Source of the DNA: RYN-230 sp963718305
Lineage (GTDB): Bacteria; Actinomycetota; Actinomycetes; Streptosporangiales; Streptosporangiaceae
Assembly (NCBI GenBank): GCA_963718305.1
Contig: CAVQZG010000010.1
Span: 659,014 to 723,013 of the forward strand
Direction: 5' to 3'
DNA: 64,000 nucleotides
Positions 24,667 through 34,344 of this stretch are shown in pieces. Made by a program: the position numbers and the translations under genes. The stretch's first letter is position 1. Each line of letters opens with the position of its first letter. The notes under the pieces were generated by a model. The model did not search any database and was not told the origin of the DNA. It was given only the letters and a program-made list of their open reading frames with translations.

Positions 24667-26892
24667 TCAGATGATCGGCACCGAACCGCTGATCGTGGAC
24701 CCGTGGCCGGGCCGCGATTCCCACCGGACCGTCCCGCCGATCGCGCCCAGCCGGTCGGACATGTTCACGAACCCGTGACCGCCGCGGGCCCGGGCCGTGT
24801 CGAACCCCGGGCCGTCGTCGCTGACCGAGAAGAGCAGCCCCCCGGCCTCCTCCCACAGCCGCACCTCGACGGTGGCCCCGGCGGCGTGCTTGGCCGCGTT
24901 CTGCAGCGCTTCCAGGCAGCAGAAGTAGATGGCCGTCTCGACGCCCTGGGAGTAACGGCCGATGCCGTCGGTGGTCACGGTGACCGGGAGCGGGGAACGG
25001 CTGGCCGCGGCGCGCAGCGCCTCACCCAGGCCGTTGTCGGCCAGCAGCGGCGGGTAGATGCCGTGGGCCAGCTCGCGCAGTTCCCGGATGGTGGCCTGGA
25101 CGTCCTCGGCCATCTGGGCCAGCATCTCCGCCCCGGCCTCCGGGTCGTCGGTCATGATGTCCCGGGCCAGCCGGAGGTTGACGGCCAGCGCCACCAGGTG
25201 CTGCTGGGCGCCGTCGTGCAGGTCCCGCTCGACCCGGCGCCGCTCCGCGTCACCGCTGGCCACGACGCGGGCGCGTGATTCGCGCAGCTCGTCGGCCTGG
25301 TGCCGGAGCTCGTCCAGGGTGGTCTGCAGCGCGGCGTCCAGCCGGACGTTGTAGAAGGCCAGGCCGGCCTGGCGGGCCAGCTCGGTCAGTACCCGGTCGT
25401 CTTCCTCGGTGAACGCGTCCGCGTCCTCGGGCCGCTCGACGACCAGCAGGCCGAGCAGTTCCCCCGCGTGGCTGATCGGGGCGACCCGCAGCTGGGCCCG
25501 CGGCCGCCCGTCCAGGAGGGCCGGGAGCCAGATGGACGCCCAGGCGCTGCCGGACACCCCGGCCCGGGTCACGACCGGGCGCTCGCGGTCGCCGATGAGG
25601 ATGGACCGGCGCCCCGCGTCCGGGACCGACACCGTGCGCTCCAGCACTTCACCGCTCCCTGAGTACGCCTCGGCGCTGGTCAGGAGCATGGTCTTGCGCA
25701 GCGATTCGGCCAGCTGGAGCAGGAGCTCGTCCATGGCCACGGCCCGGGTCATCCGGCTGCCGAAGGTGCGCAGCGCCTCGTCGGGCGCCTCCCGGGCGCC
25801 GTACACGAACCGGGTGGCGGAGGCCATCAGGCGGTCCCGCGCGGGCAGGTAGCCCACCGCGGTGACCGCGGCGGCGAGCATGGACAGGCCGAGGATTTCC
25901 CGGTCCCCATGGTCGCCAGGCCGCTGCCCGAGGCCGAGCACGATGACCACGTAAATGGCCGCGACCACCAGGCTGAACCCGGCCAGCGACAGCACGTGCA
26001 CCAGCAGGCGGCCGGCCAGCGGGCCTAGCCGGCTGCTGGTGCCGGCGATCACGCCGGCCGGCACCGCCAATGCGGCGGCCAGGCTCACCGCAGCGACCGG
26101 GCCGGGCCAGTCGACCAGGAGGTGCAGCACCCCGCAGACCAGGGCCGCGTCCGCGGCCAGCACCGTGCCGATCGCCAGCCACTGCATCCGCTCGCGGTCA
26201 TGCCCGCCCAGCCGGGCGTACCGGAGCCGGGCCGCCGGGATCGTGGCGATCAGCGCCGCCGGCCAGATCACCGCGGCGGCCACGGCCGTGAAGGGGTGGC
26301 CGGCCAGCGCCAGCGCGACCCCGGCGCCCAGCGCGGCCAGGTATGCGAGCCCGGCGGCGCCCTGGCGGGCCCGGCTGCCCAGCCGCCCGTCGGGTGCGGC
26401 CAGCGCGAAGTGCACCGAGGCCGCGATGACCAGCGGGCCGGCCACGGTCGCCACCGCCCGGGCCAGGTGGTGCTCGGCCACCGGCGGCTGGCTGGCCAGC
26501 CGGGCCGCGGTCAGGGCGATCGCCCCGGCCAGCGCACCCCCGGCCACCGGCCACGGCCCGGCCTGGCCGGCCTTCTGCTGCCTGGTGCAGACGACGGCCA
26601 CCACGGCCCAGGCCAGGGTGAGCACGAAGGCCACCGTGACCACGGCGGGCAGGCCGCCGGGTACCTGCGTCCGCAGCCCGGCCACCACCACGGCCAGCGT
26701 GGCCACCGGGGCCAGCACCCCGGTGACCAGCCGCGCGGCCAGCCGGCCACGCGGCTGGCCCCCCTCGGCCGCGACGGCCGTCCGGACGTCAGCGGCATCC
26801 AGCCCGGTGCTGGACGGCCCCGTGGTGGACGGCCCCGTGGTGGACGGCCCCGTGGTGGAAGGCCTGGTGGCGGAAGGCACGGTCTCGTTCAC
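24667..26892 (-). CDS. Membrane sensor histidine kinase, NarL/DesK (HisKA_3) type with GAF domain
   Basis: 741 residues. After a ~35-residue repeat-rich N-terminus come about ten hydrophobic segments (~50-345), a GAF-like domain (~385-525), the HisKA_3 dimerisation helix with the phosphorylated His in VERDLHDGAQQHLVALAVNL (~560) and a HATPase with N box CLEALQNAAKHA and G boxes VSDDGPGF and GGHGFVNMSDRLGAIGG. The large transmembrane input is unusual in size. It is the last gene of a minus-strand block with an ABC ATPase and a REC-cyclase, so these are the likely partners, along with the two response regulators convergent with it. Confidence 0.9.
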   Translation of the reverse strand: MNETVPSATRPSTTGPSTTGPSTTGPSSTGLDAADVRTAVAAEGGQPRGRLAARLVTGVLAPVATLAVVVAGLRTQVPGGLPAVVTVAFVLTLAWAVVAVVCTRQQKAGQAGPWPVAGGALAGAIALTAARLASQPPVAEHHLARAVATVAGPLVIAASVHFALAAPDGRLGSRARQGAAGLAYLAALGAGVALALAGHPFTAVAAAVIWPAALIATIPAARLRYARLGGHDRERMQWLAIGTVLAADAALVCGVLHLLVDWPGPVAAVSLAAALAVPAGVIAGTSSRLGPLAGRLLVHVLSLAGFSLVVAAIYVVIVLGLGQRPGDHGDREILGLSMLAAAVTAVGYLPARDRLMASATRFVYGAREAPDEALRTFGSRMTRAVAMDELLLQLAESLRKTMLLTSAEAYSGSGEVLERTVSVPDAGRRSILIGDRERPVVTRAGVSGSAWASIWLPALLDGRPRAQLRVAPISHAGELLGLLVVERPEDADAFTEEDDRVLTELARQAGLAFYNVRLDAALQTTLDELRHQADELRESRARVVASGDAERRRVERDLHDGAQQHLVALAVNLRLARDIMTDDPEAGAEMLAQMAEDVQATIRELRELAHGIYPPLLADNGLGEALRAAASRSPLPVTVTTDGIGRYSQGVETAIYFCCLEALQNAAKHAAGATVEVRLWEEAGGLLFSVSDDGPGFDTARARGGHGFVNMSDRLGAIGGTVRWESRPGHGSTISGSVPII
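26806..26880 (-). repeat. Five-unit 15-bp tandem repeat encoding the kinase N-terminus
   Basis: Units begin at 26806, 26821, 26836, 26851 and 26866 (consensus CGTGGTGGACGGCCC on the plus strand; two identical). They encode STTGP-type pentapeptides between residues ~6 and ~30, before the first membrane span. Confidence 0.85.
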
Positions 26893-26897
26893 TGTGG

Positions 26898-27629
26898 TCA
26901 GCGTGCCTCAATGATCACGGCGGCGCCGCTGCCGTCGGGCTCGGGCTCGGGGTCTTCTATCCGGCCGTCGCGCATCCGCACCACCCGGCCGGCCGCGGCG
27001 GCCACGCTGGAGTCGTGGGTGACCAGGACGATGGTCTGGCCGCCGTCGTGCAGGCGGCGCAGCAACTCGATGACCTCGTCACCCCCCTCGGAGTCCAGGG
27101 CCCCGGTGGGCTCGTCGGCCAGCAGCAGGGTGGGCTCGTTGGCCAGGGCCCGGGCGATGGCCAGCCGCTGCCGCTGGCCGCCGGACAGCACGCCGGGCAC
27201 GGCGCTGGCCTTGTCGCCGATGCCGAGCAGGTCGAGCAGGTCGCGGGCCCGGGTCTCGGCCATCTTCCGGCGGCGGCCGGCGATGACGGCGGGCAACGCC
27301 ACGTTCTCCAGCACCGTCATCCCTTCCAGCAGGTTGAAGAACTGGAAGACCAGGCCGATGTGCCGGCGGCGGAGCCGGGCCAGATCGTCCTCGCTGCGCC
27401 CGGACACCTGCTCCCCGGCCACGCTGATATCCCCCTCGTCCGGGGTGTCCAGCCCGGCCACCAGGTTCAGCAGGGTGGACTTGCCGCATCCCGAGGGACC
27501 CATCAGGGCCACGAACTCGCCGCTGGCCACGGTCAGGTCCACCCCCCGCAGCGCGCGGACCGGCGCGTTCTCGGCTTCGAATGTCTTGCGCACGCCGCGC
27601 ATGGCCAGCGCGGCCAGGCTGTCGTTCAT
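26898..27629 (-). CDS. ABC transporter ATP-binding protein, LolD/MacB type
   Basis: 243 residues. Walker A GPSGCGKSTLLN (~43), Q-loop VFQFFNLLEGMTVLENVALP, signature LSGGQRQRLAIARAL, Walker B LLLADEPTGALDSEGG and the H-loop VTHD are all intact, with the LolD/MacB-type sequence around the Q-loop. These ATPases drive FtsX-like permeases in lipoprotein, peptide or siderophore extrusion. It is the only ATPase near four FtsX permease genes, so it probably powers several of them. Start ATG 27629 overlaps the cyclase stop by one base (TGATG). Confidence 0.93.
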   Translation of the reverse strand: MNDSLAALAMRGVRKTFEAENAPVRALRGVDLTVASGEFVALMGPSGCGKSTLLNLVAGLDTPDEGDISVAGEQVSGRSEDDLARLRRRHIGLVFQFFNLLEGMTVLENVALPAVIAGRRRKMAETRARDLLDLLGIGDKASAVPGVLSGGQRQRLAIARALANEPTLLLADEPTGALDSEGGDEVIELLRRLHDGGQTIVLVTHDSSVAAAAGRVVRMRDGRIEDPEPEPDGSGAAVIIEAR

Positions 27630-29038
27630 CAGGCCCCCGTCCAGGTCGTCATTCCGGTAGTGCTAGCGGCCCCGGCCCGCGCCGCCGCGTCCGCGACGGC
27701 ACCGGCGGGGGGAGCCAGGTCAATGATCTTGTAAGCGGTGACCGGGGTGTCGCGTCCCTTGACCATCTGCGCCCCCAGCGGGATGGTCTGCACCGGCCCG
27801 CTCAGCGCCTGAAGGGTGGCCTCAGACAGCACGGTCTCCCCGGCCGCGGCGAACTGCTGCAGCCGCTGCGACAGGTTCACCGTGTCACCGACCAGGGTGT
27901 ATTCCAGCCGTTCGGCCGAGCCGAGCAGCGCGGCCGCGGCCTCGCCGCTGGACAGCCCCAGGCCGAGGCCGAAGGGAGGCAGTCCGTCGGAACTCCAGCG
28001 GTCGTTGATCCCGGCCTGCAGGGCGTGCATGACCGCTGCGGCGGCCACCGCCCGGTCGGCGTGATCCGCCTGCGGGAACGGCGCGCCGAATACCGCCATG
28101 ACCGCGTCGCCCACGAACTGCATCACCGTTCCCCCCTCCCCCAGGATGGCCCGGTTCATGGCGGCCCGGTGGGTATTCAGCTGGGCGGCGAGCTGGCTCG
28201 GGTCAGCGTGCTCGGCGATGGTGGAGTAGGACCGGATGTCGCTCATCAGCACGGTCACGATGACCCGCTCGGTCTCGCCGATCTCCCGGTGTTCCTGGCG
28301 CAGCTTGTCGGCCAGCCCGCCCGGCAGCAGGCGGGACAGCGTCTCGCCCTGCTCCTCCCGGTCCACGATGGCCTGGTGCAGCATCCGGAGGCGCTGCAGG
28401 GCGCCGGAGTTGCCCGCCGACACTCCCTCGGCCAGCTTGACGAAGACCGCTTCGACTTCCGCGTCGACGGCTTCCGGGGCGGTCCGCCGCGCCACGGCGA
28501 TGGCCTTGATCGGCTTGCCCTCGGCGACCATGCTGAGCAGCTCTTCCTCGGGGCGGGTCAGGCCGCCCGGCGGGACCACCGGCGCCACCAGCGCCTCGAC
28601 GATCGTGGGGTCCAGCGCGGTGCCGCCGGTGGCCACCGCGCGGATCGCATCCACCAGCTGGTTTCCCTCGGCCACGTGGTCCTTGAGCAGGTAGCCGTAG
28701 CCGGCCGATCCCTCGGCCAGCAGCGACACGGCGTACTCGGGATCCTCGTACTGGGACAGGATCACGACTCCCGTGCCTGGGTGCCGCTTGCGCAGCTCTT
28801 TCGCCGCGTCGATGCCCTCCCGCTGGAACGACGGGGGCATCCGGATGTCGGTCACGAGCACCTGCGGGTTGGCGGCGGTCGCGCCGTCCACCACTCCGTC
28901 ATAGTCGGCGGCCACGCCCACCACGGTCAGGTCGGCGTTCCGCTCGATGAGGGCGCGCACGCCCTCGCGGACGATCAGGTTGTCGTCCGCGAGAAAGACC
29001 GCGATCGGGCCGGCCGGAGCCGCGTCACTGTGATCCAC
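27629..29038 (-). CDS. Receiver - degenerate HTH - class III nucleotide cyclase
   Basis: 469 residues. Residues 1-135 form a receiver (FLADDN; phosphoacceptor in VLVTDIRMPP; AGYGYLLKDHV), very like that of the LuxR regulator at 23473. Residues ~155-210 look like a worn LuxR HTH (LTRPEEELLSMVAEGKPIKA) in which the recognition helix has drifted. Residues ~255-440 are a class III adenylate/guanylate cyclase: metal Asp in VLMSDIRSYS and in QFVGDAVMAVFG, and VGDTVNLSQRL with the transition-state Asn and Arg. A phosphorylation-controlled cyclase arising from a LuxR-type regulator is the natural reading. Product (cAMP or cGMP) cannot be told from sequence alone. Confidence 0.9.
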   Translation of the reverse strand: MDHSDAAPAGPIAVFLADDNLIVREGVRALIERNADLTVVGVAADYDGVVDGATAANPQVLVTDIRMPPSFQREGIDAAKELRKRHPGTGVVILSQYEDPEYAVSLLAEGSAGYGYLLKDHVAEGNQLVDAIRAVATGGTALDPTIVEALVAPVVPPGGLTRPEEELLSMVAEGKPIKAIAVARRTAPEAVDAEVEAVFVKLAEGVSAGNSGALQRLRMLHQAIVDREEQGETLSRLLPGGLADKLRQEHREIGETERVIVTVLMSDIRSYSTIAEHADPSQLAAQLNTHRAAMNRAILGEGGTVMQFVGDAVMAVFGAPFPQADHADRAVAAAAVMHALQAGINDRWSSDGLPPFGLGLGLSSGEAAAALLGSAERLEYTLVGDTVNLSQRLQQFAAAGETVLSEATLQALSGPVQTIPLGAQMVKGRDTPVTAYKIIDLAPPAGAVADAAARAGAASTTGMTTWTGA

Positions 29039-29149
29039 GTAACAAGTCTGGTCACACCCGGCCGCTTACCGCCAGTGGGCAGGCATGCAGGTCGCCGGTG
29101 GTAGTAGGCACACCCTCGGCCTAGAGACAGCGTGCCCGGCCGCCTGCGG

Positions 29150-31556
29150 TTACTCACTGCGCAGGATCTCGGCGGGCCGGGCCCGGGCCGCCGACTCTCC
29201 CGGCACGGCCGCGACGGCCACGGCCAGCGCCAGGGCGGCGGGCACCACCAGCACCAGCATCACCGGCAGCACCACGACGGGCATGATCCCGAGCTGGCCG
29301 GCGAACAGCCGCCAGGCCACCCGGCCGCACACGATCCCGAGCGGGATCCCCAGGCCCAGCGCGACCGCGGTGAGCGTGCTGGCCTGCCAGCTGATCGTGG
29401 AGCGGACCTGGCGCCGGGTGAGGCCGATCGAGCGGAGCACCGCGAAGTCCCGGCGCCGCCGCCGGACCGAGGTGAGCAGCAGGTGCACGATCGTGATCAG
29501 GGCCAGCAGGCTCAGGGCCATCCCGAGCAGCAGGGGAAGACTCTGGACCCGGCCGAAATTCACCACGTCGGTCGGGGTGGTGGGCCCCTGGACCACGAAG
29601 GGGCCCAGCCGGGCGGCCCGCGCCGCGAGGGCGTTCAGCCCGGCGGTTCCGCCCGCGCCCGGGCGGAACCGCACCAGCAGGGTGTCGAGCGGCGGGGTGC
29701 TCAGCGACGGCGGTAGCAGGCGGCGCAGCCCCGCCACGGACAGTGTGGCCCCCCGGCCCAGGCTGAGCGAGTCACTGATGTTGGGGAAGACGGCCGTGCC
29801 GACGATCCGGTAGAGGCCTGGCCGGAACCCATCCAGTGAGACGGCGACGGTCTGGCCGATGCGGGCGTGCACGGCGGCCAGGGTCTTCTCCCCGACGGTG
29901 ATCTCGTCCGGGCCGCGGGGCAGACGCCCCCGCACGGGCACGGGCAGCAGGTCGCCGTGGTGACTGGGCAGCATGGCGATCGCGTCGGTCGGCACGCCCT
30001 GGACGGTCAGCGGCACCCCCGAATAGCCGGCCGACCACGCGGTGACCCCGGGACGGCCGGTCAGGCCGCGGATCGCCGCTTCGACCCCGTGCTGCTGGGT
30101 GTTGCTGACGTACGCGTCCCAGGTCACGCCGTACAGCCGGGGCGTGGCCAGCAGGTGCCCGAGGCTGGCCGAGAAGACCAGCGCCCCGGTGAGCGCGGCC
30201 ACGCCCACGACCGCGCTGGCCACGGTGCTGCGCACCGGCACCGCGGTCCGGCCCGCGCCGGGCTGCAACGCCAGCCGGATGCCGAGCATGGCGGTGACCG
30301 AGCCGATTCCCGAGGTCAGCGTGGCCAGGAACTGTGGCCTCCGGCGACCCCCCGGGCTGGCCGGGGCCGGGCGGCCCAGGCCGTCCACCGACGGTCCGGC
30401 GCTCGCCGCCCGCCAGGTCGGCCAGGCGGTCGCGGCGATCGTGATCAGCACCGCGGCGGCCACCCCGACGCCGAAGACGAGGCCATCGGCGCGGATTCCC
30501 GGATAGGGCTCGGCCACTGCGGCCAGGCCGACGGGCAGCAGCGGGGAGATGGCCAGCGCGGTCAGCGTCCCCACCACCGCGCCGGCCGCGCCGATGACGG
30601 CGGCGCGGAGCAGGCCGATGGCCAGCAGCGTCCGGCGGCTGAGGCCGAGCGCCCGCAGCGTGCGGTACTCCACCGAGTCCAGGAAGCTCATCCGGGCCAG
30701 CAACTGCCCCAGCACCAGCACGCTGATCACCGCGAGCAGGGCGGCCACCAGCCACAACGCGACGGCCTGCAGGTGAATGGAGCGTTCCGTATTCGCCGCC
30801 TGAGTGGCCAGCGGGTAGATCTGCACGTACTTGCCCCCGGTGAGCCGGCTGATCTCGCGCCGGACGGCGGGCAGGTCGGCACTTCCATGCCGGAGCCGGA
30901 GGGCTACCCCCGTGTAGTTGTCGAGGCCGGAGCGGTGCGCCCGGTAGAAGGCCGGGGTCGCCCAGACCGTGTCGGTGCCCGTCCCGGTCTGCGGCGGGAA
31001 CTCTGAGGGGGCCGCGTCGATGCCGACGATCCGGAACGCGAACGGTACCGACCGGCCGGCCGGAGTCAGCAGCGCGACGCGCAGGACGTCCCCGACGCCC
31101 AGGTGAGCGGTCTGGGCCAGGGTGAAGGAGATGTCCGCCTCATCCGGCCGGGCCGGGTTAGGCAGGCGGCCGGCCAGGATCCGGCGGCGCCAGAACCGGC
31201 TGGGCACCAGCGTGCTCTCCGGCGCGATGACCTGCGCCGCGGCCGGTGACGCCACCGGATAGCCGGCCAGGATCGCGCGCCTGGCGCGCCTGCGGAATGG
31301 CCGCCGCTTCCCGCGGAGAGAACTGGGCGAACGTCCGGGACGCGTCCGGGAACGAGAACATCAGCACGTCCGGTGCGTCGCTCCAGGCCAGCAGGCTCGG
31401 ATACGCGGCGTCCGTGCGGCGGGCCCCCGCGGCCGCCGCCTCGACCACCCCGGCGAACGCCCCCACGATCAGGGCCAGCGCCAGCCACGCGCGCCATCGG
31501 CGGCGCAGTTCAGCGCGGAAGAACATCCATCCAGCGGCCAATGCCCTACCCCCCAC
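29150..31556 (-). CDS. FtsX-family ABC permease with two FtsX blocks (one frameshift)
   Basis: About 800 residues when joined. The N-terminus from ATG 31556 (MFFRAELRRRWRAWLALALI, then AAAAGARRTDAAYPSLLAWS) runs in one frame to about 31275. The rest, from GYPVASPAAAQVIAPESTLV to the end, is in another. It has the MacB-like layout twice: a large extracytoplasmic domain, then three spans (LGQLLARMSFLDSVEYRTLR, and later RRRRRDFAVLRSIGLTRRQV). First gene upstream of the REC-cyclase, ABC ATPase and kinase genes in the same orientation, so it is the obvious partner of the ATPase. The indel lies near 31265-31290. Confidence 0.85.
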
Positions 31557-31716
31557 ATCCCGCTGACGGCGCGGCCGGGGACCACTGTAGGCATCGAGGC
31601 CAGCTCACCAGGCGATCTCACGCGTGATTGTCTCTCATTGGGCCACGGCGCCGGTACGGCCGGGAAGGGGGGAAGCACCACGCCGGCAGTGGTGTTTACC
31701 GCACCCGCGTTAACCC

Positions 31717-34295
31717 GTGACCACCCTGTTGAACCGCGGGCGGAATCCCTACGCTCGGCTCAGGGGGCACAGCCCCGCTCTGCTCATGGCGGGTGCGGCC
31801 CGCAGGGGGGTGAGGCCGGTGCGGCCCGTATTGAGGCCCGTGCTGCGCCTCGTGGTGCGCGAGTTCCGGATCCGGTGGCGGGGCTGGGCCGTGCTGGTCC
31901 TGCTGGTCGCGGTCGCGGGGGGCGCTGTCCTGGCCGCCGCCGCGGGGGCGCGGCGGACCAGCAGCGCCTACCCGCGCTACCTGCGCGCCTCGCACGCCTC
32001 CGACCTGCTGGTCTCGGTGGCCGGAACCGGGATGACCGGCTTCTACGGCGCGCTGGCCCGGCAGCCGGGCGTGGCGCTGGTCGCGCGGGGCATCGGCCTG
32101 AACGTGCAGCCCGCTGACCATGCCGGGCGGCTGGACTGGGCGGCGACCACCGAGGCGCCGGCGGGCCGGCTCCTGGGGCAGGGCCTGGACGCCCCCCGGG
32201 TGCTGGCCGGACGGCTGCCCCGGCCGGACCGGGCCGGCGAGATCGCGGTGGACCAGATCGCCGCGGCTGCCCTGCATCTTCACGTCGGCAGCACGCTCGC
32301 CATGGAGGCACTGGGGAACGCCGGGCTGCCCGGATCGGGTACCGGGCCGGGGGCGGCCGTCCCGACGCGCAGGCTGCGCGAGCGGGTGGTGGGCATCGTG
32401 GTCACGCGGTCGTCGGTCGATCCCGTCACCGACATCGACAAGGTGGCCTTCATCCAGGCCAGCCCGGCGCTGACCCGGCAACTGGGCCCCGGGTACCGGG
32501 CTTTCGACGGGGCCTTCGTGAAGCTGGCCCCGGGAGCCACCGCCGGCCAGGTGAGCCGCGAGGCGCAGGCCCTGGCCCGCCGGTTCCCGGCCACGCAGGG
32601 ACAGGCCTACGTGTCCGACGAGAGCGCGCAGGTGGCCACGATCGAGCGGGGAATCCGGCCCGAGGCCATCGCGCTGGCCATCTTCGCGCTGGCGCTGGCC
32701 TGCACCGCGCTGCTCATCGTCGGCCAGGCCGCCACCCGGCTGCTGCTGGGGGCGGGCGCGGACAACCCGGTGCTCGCCGCCCTGGGCATGACCCGCGGCC
32801 AGCTGCTGGCCGCGGCCCTCATCGAGATAGTGGTGGCGGGCACCGCCGGGGCCATCCTCGCGGCCGGGGTAGCGGTCGCGGTGTCGCCGCTGATGCCGAT
32901 CGGGGCGGCCCGGCTGGCCGAGCCCGACCCTGGGGTCAGCGCGGACTGGCTCGTGCTGTCCGCAGGCGCGGTGATCATCGTGGTGCTGCTGGTCGCCCGC
33001 ACCCTCTGGCCTGCCTGGCGGCTCGCCTCGGTGCGCGAGACCGCCGCGCGCGAGGCGGCCGCAGGTCCGGCACGGCCGTCCTGGCTGGCGGGCTGGCTGG
33101 CCGGGGCGGGCGCGCCGGTGACCATGACGGCGGGAGCAAGGCTGGCCACGGAGCCGGGCCGGGGCCGCACGGCCGTGCCGGTGCGGGCCGCGCTGGCAGG
33201 CACGACGCTGTCGGTGCTCGCGGTGACCGCGGCCTTCACGTTCGGCGCGAGCCTGCTGCACCTGGTCCATTCCCCGCGCCTGTATGGCCAGGCCTGGGAC
33301 GCCGCGATCGACCTGCAGTTCTCGCCCATCCTGCCGAGTCAGGCCCAGGACCTGTTCGGCGCCAATCCCGGCGTCACCGGCTGGACCTACGGCGATCACG
33401 GCATCATCGGGATCAAGGGCCACCTGGTTCCGGCGATCGGCCTCACGCCCGGCCGCGGGCCGCTGATCTCTCCCACCTTGCTGGCCGGGCGCCCGCCACG
33501 CACCGGCCGCGAGATCGTGCTCGGTTCATCGACCCTGCACGACCTGGGACTGCACGTCGGGCAGGAGGTGCCGGTCACCGTCGACGGGCGGCAGGTTCAG
33601 GACCGGATCGTGGGCCAGGCCGTGTTCCCGAACTTCGGCCAGGGCAGCTTCACGCCGACCGACCTCGGCGAGGGCGCTGAGACCACCGCGGCGGTGCTCA
33701 GCCCCGCAGGCCGCACTGTACGGAGGAGCGCTCCGGGTTCCAGATGGTGCTGCTGCGCTTCGCCCGCGGCCCCGGCCGGGCTGCGGCGCTCACCCGGTTC
33801 CGGCGCTCCATGGCCGGATTCTGCGCCCAGGTCCAGCAGTCGACCTGCGTGGAACTCGGGCAGCGGCCCAACGGGGTGACGAACTACGCGCGCATCGACG
33901 GCACTCCCGAGGTGCTGGCCGGGCTGCTCGCCGGGCTCGGCGTGGCCGTGCTGGCCCAGCTGTCCGTGGTATCGGGCCGGCGCAGACGGCATGACTTCGC
34001 CGTGCTGAAGGCGCTGGGCCTGCTCCGCCGCCAGGTCAGCCAGGTCACCGCGTGGCAGGTGAGCACGCTGGCCGGGCTGGCGCTGCTGATCGGGCTGCCG
34101 CTGGGCGTGGCCGCGGGCCGGTGGAGCTGGCAGCTGTTCGCCGCCGGCCTGGGCGTCCCCGCCCACGCCAGCCTGCCGGTCCCGCTGCTGCTGGTCATGG
34201 TGCCCGCCGTGCTGATCATCGCCAATGCGGTGGCCCTGTGGCCCGGCCGGTCGGCGGCCCGGGTCAGCCCGGCGCGCGCGCTGCGCACCGAGTAA
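31717..34295 (+). CDS. FtsX-family ABC permease with two FtsX blocks (one frameshift)
   Basis: Divergent from the preceding permease. The first frame gives ~670 residues (VVREFRIRWRGWAVLVLLVA, AAGARRTSSAYPRYLRASHA, later AVPVRAALAGTTLSVLAVTA). The match continues in a second frame from about 33725 (ERSGFQMVLLRFARG) through GRRRRHDFAVLKALGLLRRQ to 34295. Restored length ~860 residues. The shift falls at about 33718-33728. The 31557-31716 spacer is the likely bidirectional control region with the minus-strand permease. A first start at GTG 31717 is used; later starts such as ATG 31786 are possible. Confidence 0.82.
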
Positions 34296-34344
34296 CCGGG
34301 CCCCGCCCCTCGTGGTCATGGCGCCGCCCTCATCGTGGCCGCCG

